Shown here piece by piece: positions 18,401 to 26,404 of a stretch of 64,000 nt of DNA. The stretch lies in assembly GCA_019752635.1 (NCBI GenBank), contig JAIELX010000054.1, forward strand, positions 62,001 to 126,000, in the 5' to 3' direction. Made by a program: the position numbers and the translations under genes. Under the pieces are notes generated by a model. That model saw nothing but the letters and a program-made list of their open reading frames with translations. It made no database searches and was not told where the DNA came from. How positions within the stretch are numbered: the first letter of the stretch is position 1; the number at the start of each line of letters is the position of its first letter. This DNA is from Candidatus Obscuribacterales bacterium (lineage in GTDB: Bacteria > Cyanobacteriota > Vampirovibrionia > Obscuribacterales > Obscuribacteraceae).

Positions 18401-19534
18401 AACTTGCTTGCCTATTCCAGAAACGAAGGCATTGTGGATCCCATGTCTCCCTTACCTGCCTATATTCTCGGAAACACATCCAGCGCGGTTAGAATGCCTT
18501 CGATAGCGGGTGGGGCTGTAAACCTGAATTCGCTAGGAGGAAACATCAATGCCGTAGTCAACACGGCATATGTTACAGCCAATACCGCTGGCAGCGGCGG
18601 AGTCGGATTGACCTCTCAGAGCAGCTTGCTGATCGGACCGTCAAGCGCCGGCACGGTTTTTCAGGCAGGTTCGGCCGCTGGATTGTCTGTCGTCGGTACA
18701 ATTACAGCGCCATCAATTCAACTTTTCCCCGGCACAAATGTGCCGTCTGCTGCAACGAGCATGTCGGCCGTGATTCCTCAATCGCCGTCGCAAGCAACTT
18801 TAGCGTCAGCTTTGGTTGCGACCTTTGCGCCGATCATCGCTTTCAATTCTGGAACATTGGTGTCGACTGATCTGACGCCCTGGTCAAAAGAGACAACGGT
18901 TGATAAGCAAAACTCCTCCGGCGACAGGCCTCTGATCGGTTCTATCAACACTACTGGTGTCCCTGCTGTAGGCATGTTTCGCGGGAGTACTTTCACTGAG
19001 GAATCGCTTTCCGCACTGAGTAGCGTGGCGACACTCAAACCGGGTGGCAGCGACAATACGCTGGTACTGGAAGCTGGATCTGTGCTCTTCGCGCCTACGG
19101 CACCGGTAACGGTCATAGTTCGAGACGTAGCCGTTGATTTGAAGCCCGGCAGCGTCGCGCTGATTTCGGTAGACAACGATTCTGTAGCGGTTTTCAATCT
19201 GCACGACGATTATCCAGGTGACGTAAGCGTCTCTACTAAGAAACGATCCCTAGATTTGATGCCAGGACAGGAAGCCGTCTTTTCCAAGTCTGTATCTGGT
19301 TTCGAGCAGATAGGCATCGCAACGCAGGTAGGATTTCGTGAAGTACAGTCGCTTGATTTTGGAGAAGGCCAAGTGTTCATCGCTGACTTCTCCATTTTAC
19401 GTGCACTGCAACTTAATTCTCTAAGGGCGCAGTTTTCTGCACGAAACAGTGATGGCAAGTCGCTGTTCGACAAGATTCTGAAATCTGCTGCTTGTGTTCA
19501 CCTAACAAGGGCGGCACACGGCAACTACCGTTGA
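15455..19534 (+). CDS. large exported protein with adhesin-like N-terminal part, YVTN-type beta-propeller and FecR-like tail
   Basis: A 1359-residue protein with a signal peptide of about 25 residues ending SSARAEE. Residues from about 80 to 620 are rich in G, S, T, N and short hydrophobic runs (ALISASSIVNQS, GNLSLSAGGAIVN), resembling the beta-helical haemagglutinin-type adhesins. Residues about 640-960 carry repeated YVTN-like propeller blades: NAGSTAYVANLLDNSITVI, GKYAYVSN, GNRVYVSNADTNSLQVID. The last 180 residues (LEAGSVLF, VAVFNLHD, DLMPGQEAVF, IADFSI, SLFDKILKSA) match the tail of the protein at 33449-34462. The TTG start has GAGG about 8 nt upstream. Probably displayed at or beyond the outer membrane; substrate unknown. 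It stands alone between non-coding gaps of about 250 bp. Confidence 0.75.
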   Translation: MRSKLLAPVLFGCFVTSFWASSARAEEPVTTETSTGRVQPSLSSNAIHLDLTSVDRTATAGHLAAEGLEILVGETVRQLSSTSMLTPAEKLAAYQVFSERTQTIILGAQGNAIGGTFTMGERFTNYVSGLVIPEGVLASRDFGTASALQLTGPLVNAGTLMATSSNAAATAALISASSIVNQSTGLIASMAGTANGVGLDLHLTARGDIINFGTIASAGNLSLSAGGAIVNGSTTTPAVASIISAMSSAMPTLLANGNLVLNSSSIVNSGLIESLNGNIQSALSTTQVLSRDTGLMQALQGTINLGTASVLSNSALNVLGGTFRATDIDLIAGGGNGKLRVEVEQLDGTVHTAGSYARVGVREGALLLGNIQIAGDPTYFNSAVNGDIQISGNISVEEALSIIASRNITTTAAATLIQARSAAGQGFDINFLAGANITTGAGSTSSINTTPPIVGSAISPVTINGASATGGNVDFTASPLLSINASSTCANCSGGNVVIAAYANGAGSGFIKLPPQTSPTQLGSTVNASGFGTGNNGSVTMLAGGTVGETIQTGAVFTRLGTGGLNGNISLATAQPVTSDGNALVFGTDGRISSGNFLRAGATQAGASININNNLIASGLVDIQAGAHITTTPGVVATVPVGPSSSFGAGFKFLGQGVAINNAGSTAYVANLLDNSITVIRTSDNVVTDTIQLGPPNPGGIFITAAVLEGLEVTPDDKYLIASSIFGDNALGALYVIDTTNNTVVNQIDSDVFHLYPACVTIDSTGKYAYVSNEGLFDPSVLVAASNLSVIDIDAAINNPGSALVSTVDLGVDPFQSTLTPDGRFLYTLNALGSLPPTISAPTVSVIDTQLALTDPANAVVATITLPSLPTVEFGALSIAMHPSGNRVYVSNADTNSLQVIDTATNQIVGNVGVGTQPGGVAIERGGTFLFSMNSNASNGYSTLANGSMSIVRTGDNTTVAEVPLGLVPLMFTNNFLEFSNGNLLAYSRNEGIVDPMSPLPAYILGNTSSAVRMPSIAGGAVNLNSLGGNINAVVNTAYVTANTAGSGGVGLTSQSSLLIGPSSAGTVFQAGSAAGLSVVGTITAPSIQLFPGTNVPSAATSMSAVIPQSPSQATLASALVATFAPIIAFNSGTLVSTDLTPWSKETTVDKQNSSGDRPLIGSINTTGVPAVGMFRGSTFTEESLSALSSVATLKPGGSDNTLVLEAGSVLFAPTAPVTVIVRDVAVDLKPGSVALISVDNDSVAVFNLHDDYPGDVSVSTKKRSLDLMPGQEAVFSKSVSGFEQIGIATQVGFREVQSLDFGEGQVFIADFSILRALQLNSLRAQFSARNSDGKSLFDKILKSAACVHLTRAAHGNYR

Positions 19535-19788
19535 TGCATACGGGCAGATCTTGTGCGAGGCGATTGCCCGTCATCTCTCCCGGATAACCGCGCATTCGTT
19601 TCCAACCACAACTCGATTAATGTCTGGCGTTAAGGGAACTTTGTAGTGATGTAGACCGCCCGGTTTCACGCCTTGCCCTGGCGATCGCTTCTTAGTGAAA
19701 GGGTGAGGAATCCCGGAAGCAATCCAGTGAATTTTGATTATCAAATCCTTGTGAGACTAATCGAAGTGGAGCCTGTTGCCGTCTCAAG

Positions 19789-20331
19789 CTAGGGGCTTGC
19801 AATGCGCTTGAGTGTATTCGCGCTGTCGGTGGTGACGAACTTTAGTTTGGTTTTTAGCACTGATTCTGCGAGTTCGGAGCTCACCCCGGGGATGCGGCTC
19901 ATGGTGAGGAGTACGCTGCCTTTCGCATCCTTGAAGCGCAAGTCTGTGGTGCCGTCAGAGCAACGATTTACTTGGACTTCACAGAGCAGATCCTGTGGCA
20001 CAGCTTTCATCCCCCTTCTCTCCAGCAGAATCACGCGCTGATTCGTCACGATGTAGGGAAAGTCCTCAGGCATGCTCCTAAGTGTTTGGCGAAACGCAAT
20101 GCCTCCTACCACTCCGCATGTTAGGACTGCGCCCGCTGCTATGAGCCCGCGGTCGAGTATGTTCGCGAAATAAGCGACGACGACCAGGAGCAACGCGCAC
20201 AAAACGCCCGTGCCGATGCAGACGGGGGCGACCAGGTCGACGAAGCGCTGGTTGTCTGCCTTGGATTTCCACAAAACAGTTTCGCCACGTTCGAGCCTGA
20301 AAGTCTGGAAATATCCCTGTCTCTGCTGCAT
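19789..20331 (-). CDS. membrane protein with PH-like domain
   Basis: A 180-residue protein with two membrane spans near residues 31-53 and 58-76, followed by a soluble part containing YIVTNQRVILLERRG. The pattern of a two-helix hairpin and then YxVTNxRVI is typical of bacterial PH-like (bPH) membrane proteins, whose role is mostly unknown. The frame stays open to 20442, but the ATG at 20331 has GAGG 5 nt upstream and removes an unlikely leader. It is transcribed away from the M24 peptidase gene. The 254-bp gap before its stop (19535-19788) contains a 7-bp inverted repeat (19540-19546 with 19565-19571) without a T-run. Confidence 0.7.
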   Translation of the reverse strand: MQQRQGYFQTFRLERGETVLWKSKADNQRFVDLVAPVCIGTGVLCALLLVVVAYFANILDRGLIAAGAVLTCGVVGGIAFRQTLRSMPEDFPYIVTNQRVILLERRGMKAVPQDLLCEVQVNRCSDGTTDLRFKDAKGSVLLTMSRIPGVSSELAESVLKTKLKFVTTDSANTLKRIASP

Positions 20332-20512
20332 GCCCGCCTCTTGCGACTTGCCTGAACTAATTATCCCACTAAAGCAGCCGATCTTGGCGCGGCACGATTT
20401 AAGCAAAGGGTACCCGCCTTCTCGCCCGGACATTAACCGCACACCCTGTTTCTACGCGCTCCATTGGGTCAGAATATATGCGGGCAATATGCAGGGCGGC
20501 GGGAGACGGGTT

Positions 20513-21841
20513 GTGAGCAATTTGAAGGGCGGCATCGCATTCGAAGGAAAGCGAAATAGTGCTGAGGGCGGCGGTTCTACCGCGATGCTGAATGGTCAGC
20601 CATTCGTATCCGGGGCGCCTTTTCTGGCGGACTATGCTTCGCCGCACACCGAATCGATTGTGGACATGTCGGTTCTACGGAAGAAACGGCTTGCCAATGT
20701 GCAGAGGGAAATGGTCCAGCGCGATATTGCCGGATTGCTGTTACTCAATCCTGTCAACATTCGGTACGCGACCGGGCTTGCGGTGATGACCGCTTGGACG
20801 TCCGTCAATCTGGCTCGCTACGTGTTCATACCTGCGACCGGAGAGCCGGTCATCTTTGAATACGGCAAGGCGCTGTTTCGTGCTCAAGCTCTGTGGCAGG
20901 ATTCACGCATTGCACGCACTTGGCAGTATCGCTTTTCTCAAAAGGAAGTGCTAAGTCGCGGTAAAGAGTGGGCGCGTGAAATCGCCGAGCTTTTGAAGCG
21001 AACAACGGGAACGCTCACCGGTCAGCGACTCGGTGTAGACATCATGGACTTCTATGGTTTTGAGGCGCTTCGCGATGTCGGCATTGATGTGTGCGATGCT
21101 GATGAAACAATGCAAGCTGCCCGCATCATCAAAGAGCCTGAAGAGATCGAGCTGATCAAGCAATCGCTAGTGGTGGCGGAAGCTGCACTGTATGATTTGG
21201 AAAAGGCGATTCGCCCCGGTATCTCTGAAAACGAATTGCTTGGAGTTTTCTATAATAGGATGCTGGCGCTTGGCGGCGAGCACTGCAGCACGCGATTGTT
21301 GTGCTCGGGCGAGAAGACGAATCCCTGGTTCTACGAAGCAGGAACGCGCTTGGTGCGCCCTGGCGATCTCGTAGCGATTGATACCGACATGGTGGGACCG
21401 GAAGGGTATCTGTGCGACATCTCCCGCACGTTTATCTGCGGCGACCGCGCCAACTCATACCAAAGAGAAGCTTACGCCGTTGCACGAGAGTTCATCGAAG
21501 GCACTTTCGAATTGTGCCAACCAGGGAACAGTCTGCGCGACATCTGCCTCAAATCGCCGGACTATTCGGATGAGTATAAGAAGCTCTGCTACTCTTGCAT
21601 GATTCACGGTATAGGGATGGACGACGAACCGCCGTTTTTGCCATTTCCGCATGCGATCAAGAAAGTTGGCGAGTCTGTGATACCGGACGAACCCCTGCAA
21701 CCGAATACGGTACTAAGCATCGAATTCTATGCAGGGCGCGAAGGTTATCCTGATGGTGTCAAACTGGAAGAACAAGTGCTTGTGACCGAGCTCGGACCCG
21801 TGTGGCTATCGCGCTATCCGCAAACACCTGCATTAAGCTAG
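20513..21841 (+). CDS. M24-family metallopeptidase (Xaa-Pro peptidase-like)
   Basis: A cytosolic pita-bread-fold protein (442 residues from the chosen start). The N-terminal creatinase-like domain is visible at RKKRLANVQREMVQRDIAGLLL. The catalytic domain has the expected metal ligands in order: aspartates in AIDTDMVGPEGYLCDISRTF, histidine in MIHGIGMDDEPP, and glutamates in LSIEFYAG and KLEEQVLV. The frame is open from 20210, but the first 100 residues there are antisense to the PH-domain gene and look non-coding. The GTG at 20513 has GGGAG about 8 nt upstream; the ATG at 20489 is the alternative. M24 proteins include prolidases, creatinases and some lyases, so the substrate is open. Confidence 0.85.
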   Translation: MSNLKGGIAFEGKRNSAEGGGSTAMLNGQPFVSGAPFLADYASPHTESIVDMSVLRKKRLANVQREMVQRDIAGLLLLNPVNIRYATGLAVMTAWTSVNLARYVFIPATGEPVIFEYGKALFRAQALWQDSRIARTWQYRFSQKEVLSRGKEWAREIAELLKRTTGTLTGQRLGVDIMDFYGFEALRDVGIDVCDADETMQAARIIKEPEEIELIKQSLVVAEAALYDLEKAIRPGISENELLGVFYNRMLALGGEHCSTRLLCSGEKTNPWFYEAGTRLVRPGDLVAIDTDMVGPEGYLCDISRTFICGDRANSYQREAYAVAREFIEGTFELCQPGNSLRDICLKSPDYSDEYKKLCYSCMIHGIGMDDEPPFLPFPHAIKKVGESVIPDEPLQPNTVLSIEFYAGREGYPDGVKLEEQVLVTELGPVWLSRYPQTPALS

Positions 21842-21890
21842 GAGCCTGTTGGGCCTGTTCGCTCCTGGATCGCGCCTTGTCGGGCATTCA

Positions 21891-21961
21891 AAAAAAGAAC
21901 CTCCGCTGTCACTTGCGATCCAGCGGAGGGGATTCCAGGTTTTGACGCTGGATTCTTTTTT
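21891..21961 (+). terminator. three-way-junction structure with T-run, probable terminator or small structured RNA
   Basis: An outer 9-bp stem (AAAAAAGAA at 21891-21899 with TTCTTTTTT at 21953-21961) encloses two hairpins: a 9-bp stem CCTCCGCTG/CAGCGGAGG (21900-21908 with 21921-21929) and a 5-bp stem TCCAG/CTGGA (21934-21938 with 21948-21952). The stems abut almost without spacers. It lies 50 bp after the M24 gene, and the final T-run fits termination of plus-strand transcripts. The A-run at the other side could serve minus transcripts, though no minus-strand gene ends here. The rest of 21842-22152 holds nothing I recognise. Confidence 0.65.
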
Positions 21962-22152
21962 CTTGAACTTGCAATCCGAGAAGATTGGTCCGTTCTGAAT
22001 AGTTGGACGGCGAACTTTCGAAATAGGTTCCGTCAGTGCCTTCGCTCGTGTACGTTAATGGTTGTTAAGCCTATTGTAGTCAGATTGAAGCCGTTCCACG
22101 GCTATGTCGCACTGTCGTTGTAAAATTGCCTCCTCTTACCGCGTTGAGATGT

Positions 22153-23841
22153 ATGCACGAGCAGACCAAGCTGATTGAGGCCGCTGAAGCCGGAGATGTC
22201 GAGGCTTGTCTGTCCGTTGCGACTGCGTGGTGGTCCGGGACGGAGACCACCAGTAAGAATGAAGTTCTCGCCGGATTGTATCTCAACCGCTACTACTTGC
22301 TGCGTGCAAAGCGAATCAAATCAATCGGCTGTGCACCTGCTCCCGAGATGGCGTTTCAGCAGCTCGTCAGCACGCATGCTGAGGAGGAGAACGAGCGGCG
22401 GGGCGACTGCGTTATTCCTCATGTCTTCTGTCCTGCCTGTTGCCTGACTGTCGAAGACCCCGCGTACTGTATTTTTACCGGCGAATCCAATTGCGGAACA
22501 GCTGAGAATCTGGTTGGCTACGCCTTACGATGTATTGAGAACATTTGCAAAAATTGTGCGTTGACCTGCGCTCACTGTTGCGCTCCGTTGAGCTTCGTGG
22601 CCGCAGATTTCTTTACGCCGACTTTCCACGAATCGCAATATTTGGTTGTGCGTGTCGTTTTTGATGACGGACAGTTGGAGGCATCTAACTATGGTGTGTT
22701 CTGGTGGACCGAAGAGAATGGGCTTATCGAAATAGATGATGATATTCCCGACGAAGCAGATCTTTGCTTGCTTGCTCTGGAACGCGCGGCGAAACTACTG
22801 GAGGCGGGCTTTGATGAGCTCGCTGTCGCCTGTGTGAGGATTGCCTTTAATCTCTATTCCGGTGATCCGTTTTTGGTGCACGCGGCAAGTTTGTTTTCCG
22901 GGACAAGACATAGTTATCTCGCGGAAGAAATTGTGCACGCCCACATCGCACGGTATCCCGATGATGCGATAGGTCATTATCAAATGGCGCAAGTTTTGAC
23001 GCGTGGCCGATTGATTGACTCGGGTCAAGTCTCGCCAAAGGTTTTGGAGTTGGCGCTGGCTAGCGTGCGAGAAGCTCTACTACTGCGACCGGAGTGGCGA
23101 GAAGCGTGGATGCTCGAATGCCTATTGCTGTCTCTCAGCTCGACTCCGCTGACAGAAATTGTGAAGGAATACAAGGCGTTCTTGAAGCGCTTTCCATCAT
23201 ATGCTCCTGCACATTACGATCTTGCGCTCTATTGTCGGCAAGCGACGCCGCAAATTGCAAGGCGACACTTTGATTTAGCCAAACGCTTAATGCCTTCGTT
23301 GGACCAATTTCCAGTTCCGGAGTTTCCTGGAGAAGCTGAGGCGATAGCAGAAGCGGCGAAGTCGGCGGCGGCAGCGAAAGCGGAAGCTGCGAAGATAGAA
23401 GCTGCTCGAAGGACTGCCGCAAAGGCCGAAGCCGCAGTGAGAGCAGAAGCGAAAGCCTTAGTAGAAGCCGCCGCGAGAGCGGAGGCGGCGAAGGTGGAAG
23501 CCGCGAGAATAGAAGCCGCGAGAATCAAGGCTCTGAAGGCAAGAGCCGCTGAGAGAGCCGCGGCTGCCGAGAAAGCAGAAGAAGCGGAATGGCAAGCGAC
23601 CGCAATCTCCGTGGCGGGAGACTTCGCCCTCCGGGAAATCAAAGCCACAGAAGCAACCGAAGCGGCTCCCTTTCCCTTGGAGATTGGGGAACCGGAATCA
23701 GCAGACCTGCAAGTGGAAGAAGTCGCAGCAGCAGGTGCGGAGGCGGACCTGCCGCCAGCGGTACAGCCAGGAAGCCCGAGTGATGAGAGAGCGGAAGATA
23801 ATGCCGCTCAGCACGAGGAACTGGCTCAGCGTGCTGTGTAA
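22153..23841 (+). CDS. unrecognised cysteine-rich, TPR-like protein with alanine-rich coiled-coil tail
   Basis: Not recognised as a known family (562 residues). The N-terminus (EAAEAGDVEACLSVATAWW) looks like a Sel1/TPR-type helical pair. Residues about 95-150 are cysteine-rich (FCPACC, CIFTGESNC, ICKNCALTCAHCC), suggesting one or two zinc-binding ribbons. Residues about 200-390 look like TPR helices (EALLLRPEWREAWMLECLL; YKAFLKRFPSYAPAHYDLA). Residues about 395-490 are a long A/E/K/R-rich helix similar in composition to TolA-type coiled coils, and the tail is acidic. There is no signal peptide. I chose the ATG at 22153 over a TTG at 22126. High confidence that it is a gene, little on function. 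Confidence 0.75.
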   Translation: MHEQTKLIEAAEAGDVEACLSVATAWWSGTETTSKNEVLAGLYLNRYYLLRAKRIKSIGCAPAPEMAFQQLVSTHAEEENERRGDCVIPHVFCPACCLTVEDPAYCIFTGESNCGTAENLVGYALRCIENICKNCALTCAHCCAPLSFVAADFFTPTFHESQYLVVRVVFDDGQLEASNYGVFWWTEENGLIEIDDDIPDEADLCLLALERAAKLLEAGFDELAVACVRIAFNLYSGDPFLVHAASLFSGTRHSYLAEEIVHAHIARYPDDAIGHYQMAQVLTRGRLIDSGQVSPKVLELALASVREALLLRPEWREAWMLECLLLSLSSTPLTEIVKEYKAFLKRFPSYAPAHYDLALYCRQATPQIARRHFDLAKRLMPSLDQFPVPEFPGEAEAIAEAAKSAAAAKAEAAKIEAARRTAAKAEAAVRAEAKALVEAAARAEAAKVEAARIEAARIKALKARAAERAAAAEKAEEAEWQATAISVAGDFALREIKATEATEAAPFPLEIGEPESADLQVEEVAAAGAEADLPPAVQPGSPSDERAEDNAAQHEELAQRAV

Positions 23842-23961
23842 GGCTGCGCAGGTTGCTGGTGTCCCCTTGTTGAGCACCGCCATCTTTCGATTTAAGCATG
23901 TAGCGAATTCATTAGTGATACTCTTACTGATTCTTAAATTGCGACCAGCGAGGCATGCAAA

Positions 23962-25032
23962 ATGAGTCAAGCTTTGAACGGTATCCAACCAGGCACCAAT
24001 GCATCGGGTTCGCGAACAAATCGCCAATTCCGTCTTAAGAATCGGCCCGAAACCCGTATGGATGCAGACACATTTGAACTTGCGACAGTTCCGGTGCCGG
24101 CACTCAAAGAAGGGCAAGCGCTGATTCGCACTTGTTTGTTGTCACTTGATCCCACCAATAGAATTTGGGTCGCAGATGTAGATCAATACATGCCTCCTGT
24201 TCAGATTGGTGAAGTAATGCGCGGTCTGGGAATTGGCCAGGTCGTTGAGTCGAAGCATCCGAACTTCCAACCCGGACAATTGGTCACAGGACCCGTTGGG
24301 TGGCAGGACTACAATGTAACGGACGGAAAGGAAGACTGGCCATTTTCACCGCTGCCGCAAGTGCCCATCGCTCCGGAAGATCTCGCCGGTGCTGCGGGCA
24401 TGACCGGGTTGACCGCTTATTTCGGTGTTTTTGAAGTTGCCAAACTGAAGGCCGGCGAAACCATGGTGGTGTCAGCCGCGGCTGGCGCCGTCGGAAGCAT
24501 AGTCGGGCAGCTTGGCAAGATCACCGGTTGCCGTGTCGTCGGTATTGCCGGTTCTGATGAGAAATGCAGATGGTTAACCGATGAGCTTGGTTTCGACGCC
24601 GCAATAAACTACAAATCGGCCGACTGGAAGCAGCGTTTGATTGATGCGACGCCGAACGGCATCGACGTCAACTTTGAAAACGTTGGCGGCGAGATCATGC
24701 AATTTGTGTTTTCGCGATTAAATCTGCGATCGCGCGTTGCTCTTTGCGGACTGATTTCTTCTTACAACGATGCTAACGATGAGAAGACAAAAGTAAGTAT
24801 CACCAACGTGCTGATGAAGCGCGTGCGCGTTGAAGGTTTCATTATTACCGACTACTTCGATAAGTTCGCGGAAGGAACCATGAAGCTCGTTGGTTGGATT
24901 TCGCAAGGGAAAATTAAAACGAAATCTACCATAGTGGAAGGTTTGGAAAACGCTCCGGATGCGGTGAACCAGTTGTTTGACGGCGGTAACGTCGGCAAGC
25001 TCCTTGTTCGCGTTTCAGACATTCAGAAGTAA
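23962..25032 (+). CDS. zinc-free NADP-dependent medium-chain oxidoreductase
   Basis: A 356-residue medium-chain dehydrogenase/reductase of the leukotriene B4 dehydrogenase / curcumin reductase-like type, which reduces C=C bonds in alpha,beta-unsaturated carbonyls with NADPH. The early LLSLDPTNRIWV and GEVMRGLGIGQVV motifs are typical, the Rossmann nucleotide-binding motif AAAGAVGSIVGQLGK is present, and the catalytic and structural zinc ligands of alcohol dehydrogenases are missing. GCGAGG upstream may serve as ribosome site. The next gene is another MDR protein but of the zinc-dependent class, so the pair probably handle aldehydes or related compounds. The exact substrate is unknown. Confidence 0.87.
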   Translation: MSQALNGIQPGTNASGSRTNRQFRLKNRPETRMDADTFELATVPVPALKEGQALIRTCLLSLDPTNRIWVADVDQYMPPVQIGEVMRGLGIGQVVESKHPNFQPGQLVTGPVGWQDYNVTDGKEDWPFSPLPQVPIAPEDLAGAAGMTGLTAYFGVFEVAKLKAGETMVVSAAAGAVGSIVGQLGKITGCRVVGIAGSDEKCRWLTDELGFDAAINYKSADWKQRLIDATPNGIDVNFENVGGEIMQFVFSRLNLRSRVALCGLISSYNDANDEKTKVSITNVLMKRVRVEGFIITDYFDKFAEGTMKLVGWISQGKIKTKSTIVEGLENAPDAVNQLFDGGNVGKLLVRVSDIQK

Positions 25033-25216
25033 GACTGCGGTTTAGCCTGTTGAGACCGGTAACTTTCTTGGGGACTTCCCCGATTCTCGGGTTTACATGC
25101 AATTGCCCGGGCAATCCATCAGTGTCACAATTATCAGGCTAGATATTGTTGGCGTAGAAAACTTGCGGAAGCAGGACGGGATTTCGTTCAATTTGGCGTT
25201 ACCGCTGGAGGTGCAT

Positions 25217-26275
25217 ATGAAAGTAGCTTTGAAAACTAAGGCTTACGCGGCCGCGAAGGCAAATCAACCCTTAGGTCCTTTCGAGCTTGTTCGTCGGGAG
25301 CCCGGTCCGAATGATGTTCTCATCGACATTAAGTACTGCGGTGTGTGTCACTCCGACTTGCACCAGGTTAAAGATGAGTGGGGCAACTCAATATTTCCGA
25401 TGGTGCCAGGTCATGAGATTGCCGGTGTCGTTGTTACAACTGGTGATAAAGTCACTAAGTTTAAACCCGGTCAGCATGTCGGGGTCGGGTGTCTTGTCGA
25501 TTCTTGTCGCGATTGCGCCTCCTGCAATGACGGGTTTGAGCAATACTGCGAAAAAGGTTTTGTCGGAACATACAACGGTTTCGAACGTGATGGCAAGACG
25601 CCAACCTATGGAGGCTACTCCACGCAGGTTGTGGTCGATGAGCGATTCGTTTTGAGCATACCGGAGAATCTTCCGCTTGATGGCGCCGCTCCTTTGTTGT
25701 GCGCCGGAATCACCACGTATTCGCCTCTTCGTCATTGGAACTGTGGTCCGGGCAAGAATGTGGCGATTGTCGGCATGGGCGGGCTCGGTCATATGGGCAT
25801 CAAGCTTGCTCATGCAATGGGCGCCAAAGTTACCGTGCTCAGCCAATCGTTGAAGAAGGAAGCCGACGGCAGAAAGCTAGGTGCGAGTGAGTACTACGCT
25901 ACGGCCGACGAAGAGACATTCAAGAAACTGGCAAATTCATTCGATTTGATCATCAACACTATTTCAGCGCAGTTTGATGTGAACAAGTATCTGGGATTGC
26001 TGAAGCGCGACGGTACGATGGTGCTGGTCGGCGCCCCTCCGGAAGCCTTGCCGGTGCAAGCATTCAACTTGATTTTCAAGCGCCGCGCATTTGCCGGATC
26101 GCTAATTGGCGGCTTGCCGGAAACGCAAGAAATGTTGGATTTCTGCGGAAAACACAATATCACCTCGGAAATTGAAGTCATTCCAATTGACAAGATCAAT
26201 GAAGCATATGACCGTATGCTGAAGGGAGACGTTCGCTACCGCTTCGTGATCGACATCGGTTCGCTCAAGCAATAG
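25217..26275 (+). CDS. zinc-dependent NAD(P) alcohol dehydrogenase (YahK/AdhC-like)
   Basis: A 352-residue zinc-containing medium-chain alcohol dehydrogenase of the cinnamyl-alcohol/aldehyde reductase group. Catalytic zinc ligands are visible in CGVCHSDLH (C41) and PGHEIAG (H66, E67); the structural zinc cluster is C97, C100, C103 and C111. The Rossmann motif is VGMGGLGHMG. The ATG at 25217 has GGAGG about 6 nt upstream, so the longer frame from 25097 is not used. It is followed by a terminator at 26296-26334. It probably reduces aldehydes to alcohols in the cytosol with NADPH. Confidence 0.9.
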   Translation: MKVALKTKAYAAAKANQPLGPFELVRREPGPNDVLIDIKYCGVCHSDLHQVKDEWGNSIFPMVPGHEIAGVVVTTGDKVTKFKPGQHVGVGCLVDSCRDCASCNDGFEQYCEKGFVGTYNGFERDGKTPTYGGYSTQVVVDERFVLSIPENLPLDGAAPLLCAGITTYSPLRHWNCGPGKNVAIVGMGGLGHMGIKLAHAMGAKVTVLSQSLKKEADGRKLGASEYYATADEETFKKLANSFDLIINTISAQFDVNKYLGLLKRDGTMVLVGAPPEALPVQAFNLIFKRRAFAGSLIGGLPETQEMLDFCGKHNITSEIEVIPIDKINEAYDRMLKGDVRYRFVIDIGSLKQ

Positions 26276-26295
26276 CTGAGAACTAATCAAGATGA

Positions 26296-26334
26296 CAGAA
26301 GCCTGATGTTCTCACCGGGCTTCTGCCTTTTTTT
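26296..26334 (+). terminator. Rho-independent terminator after the alcohol dehydrogenase gene
   Basis: CAGAAGCC (26296-26303) pairs with GGCTTCTG (26318-26325), followed by seven T residues at 26328-26334. It lies 20 bp after the dehydrogenase stop and rules out the dinB start at 26306, which would fall inside the hairpin. Confidence 0.85.
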
Positions 26335-26404
26335 GATCTTTACTTATCGGGAACCGGTAGTAAAATCGTTGTATGCGCAACGCTTGCTCTTGGCTGAGAA
26401 ATTG

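Noticed and set aside
20210..20512. N-terminal extension of the M24 peptidase
   Set aside because: It is antisense to the start of the PH-like gene, has no family similarity and would add about 100 unlikely residues.
23229..23648. Long alanine/serine-rich frame on the minus strand
   Set aside because: It mirrors the alanine-rich coiled coil of the plus-strand gene at 22153-23841; repetitive GCx codons keep several frames open.
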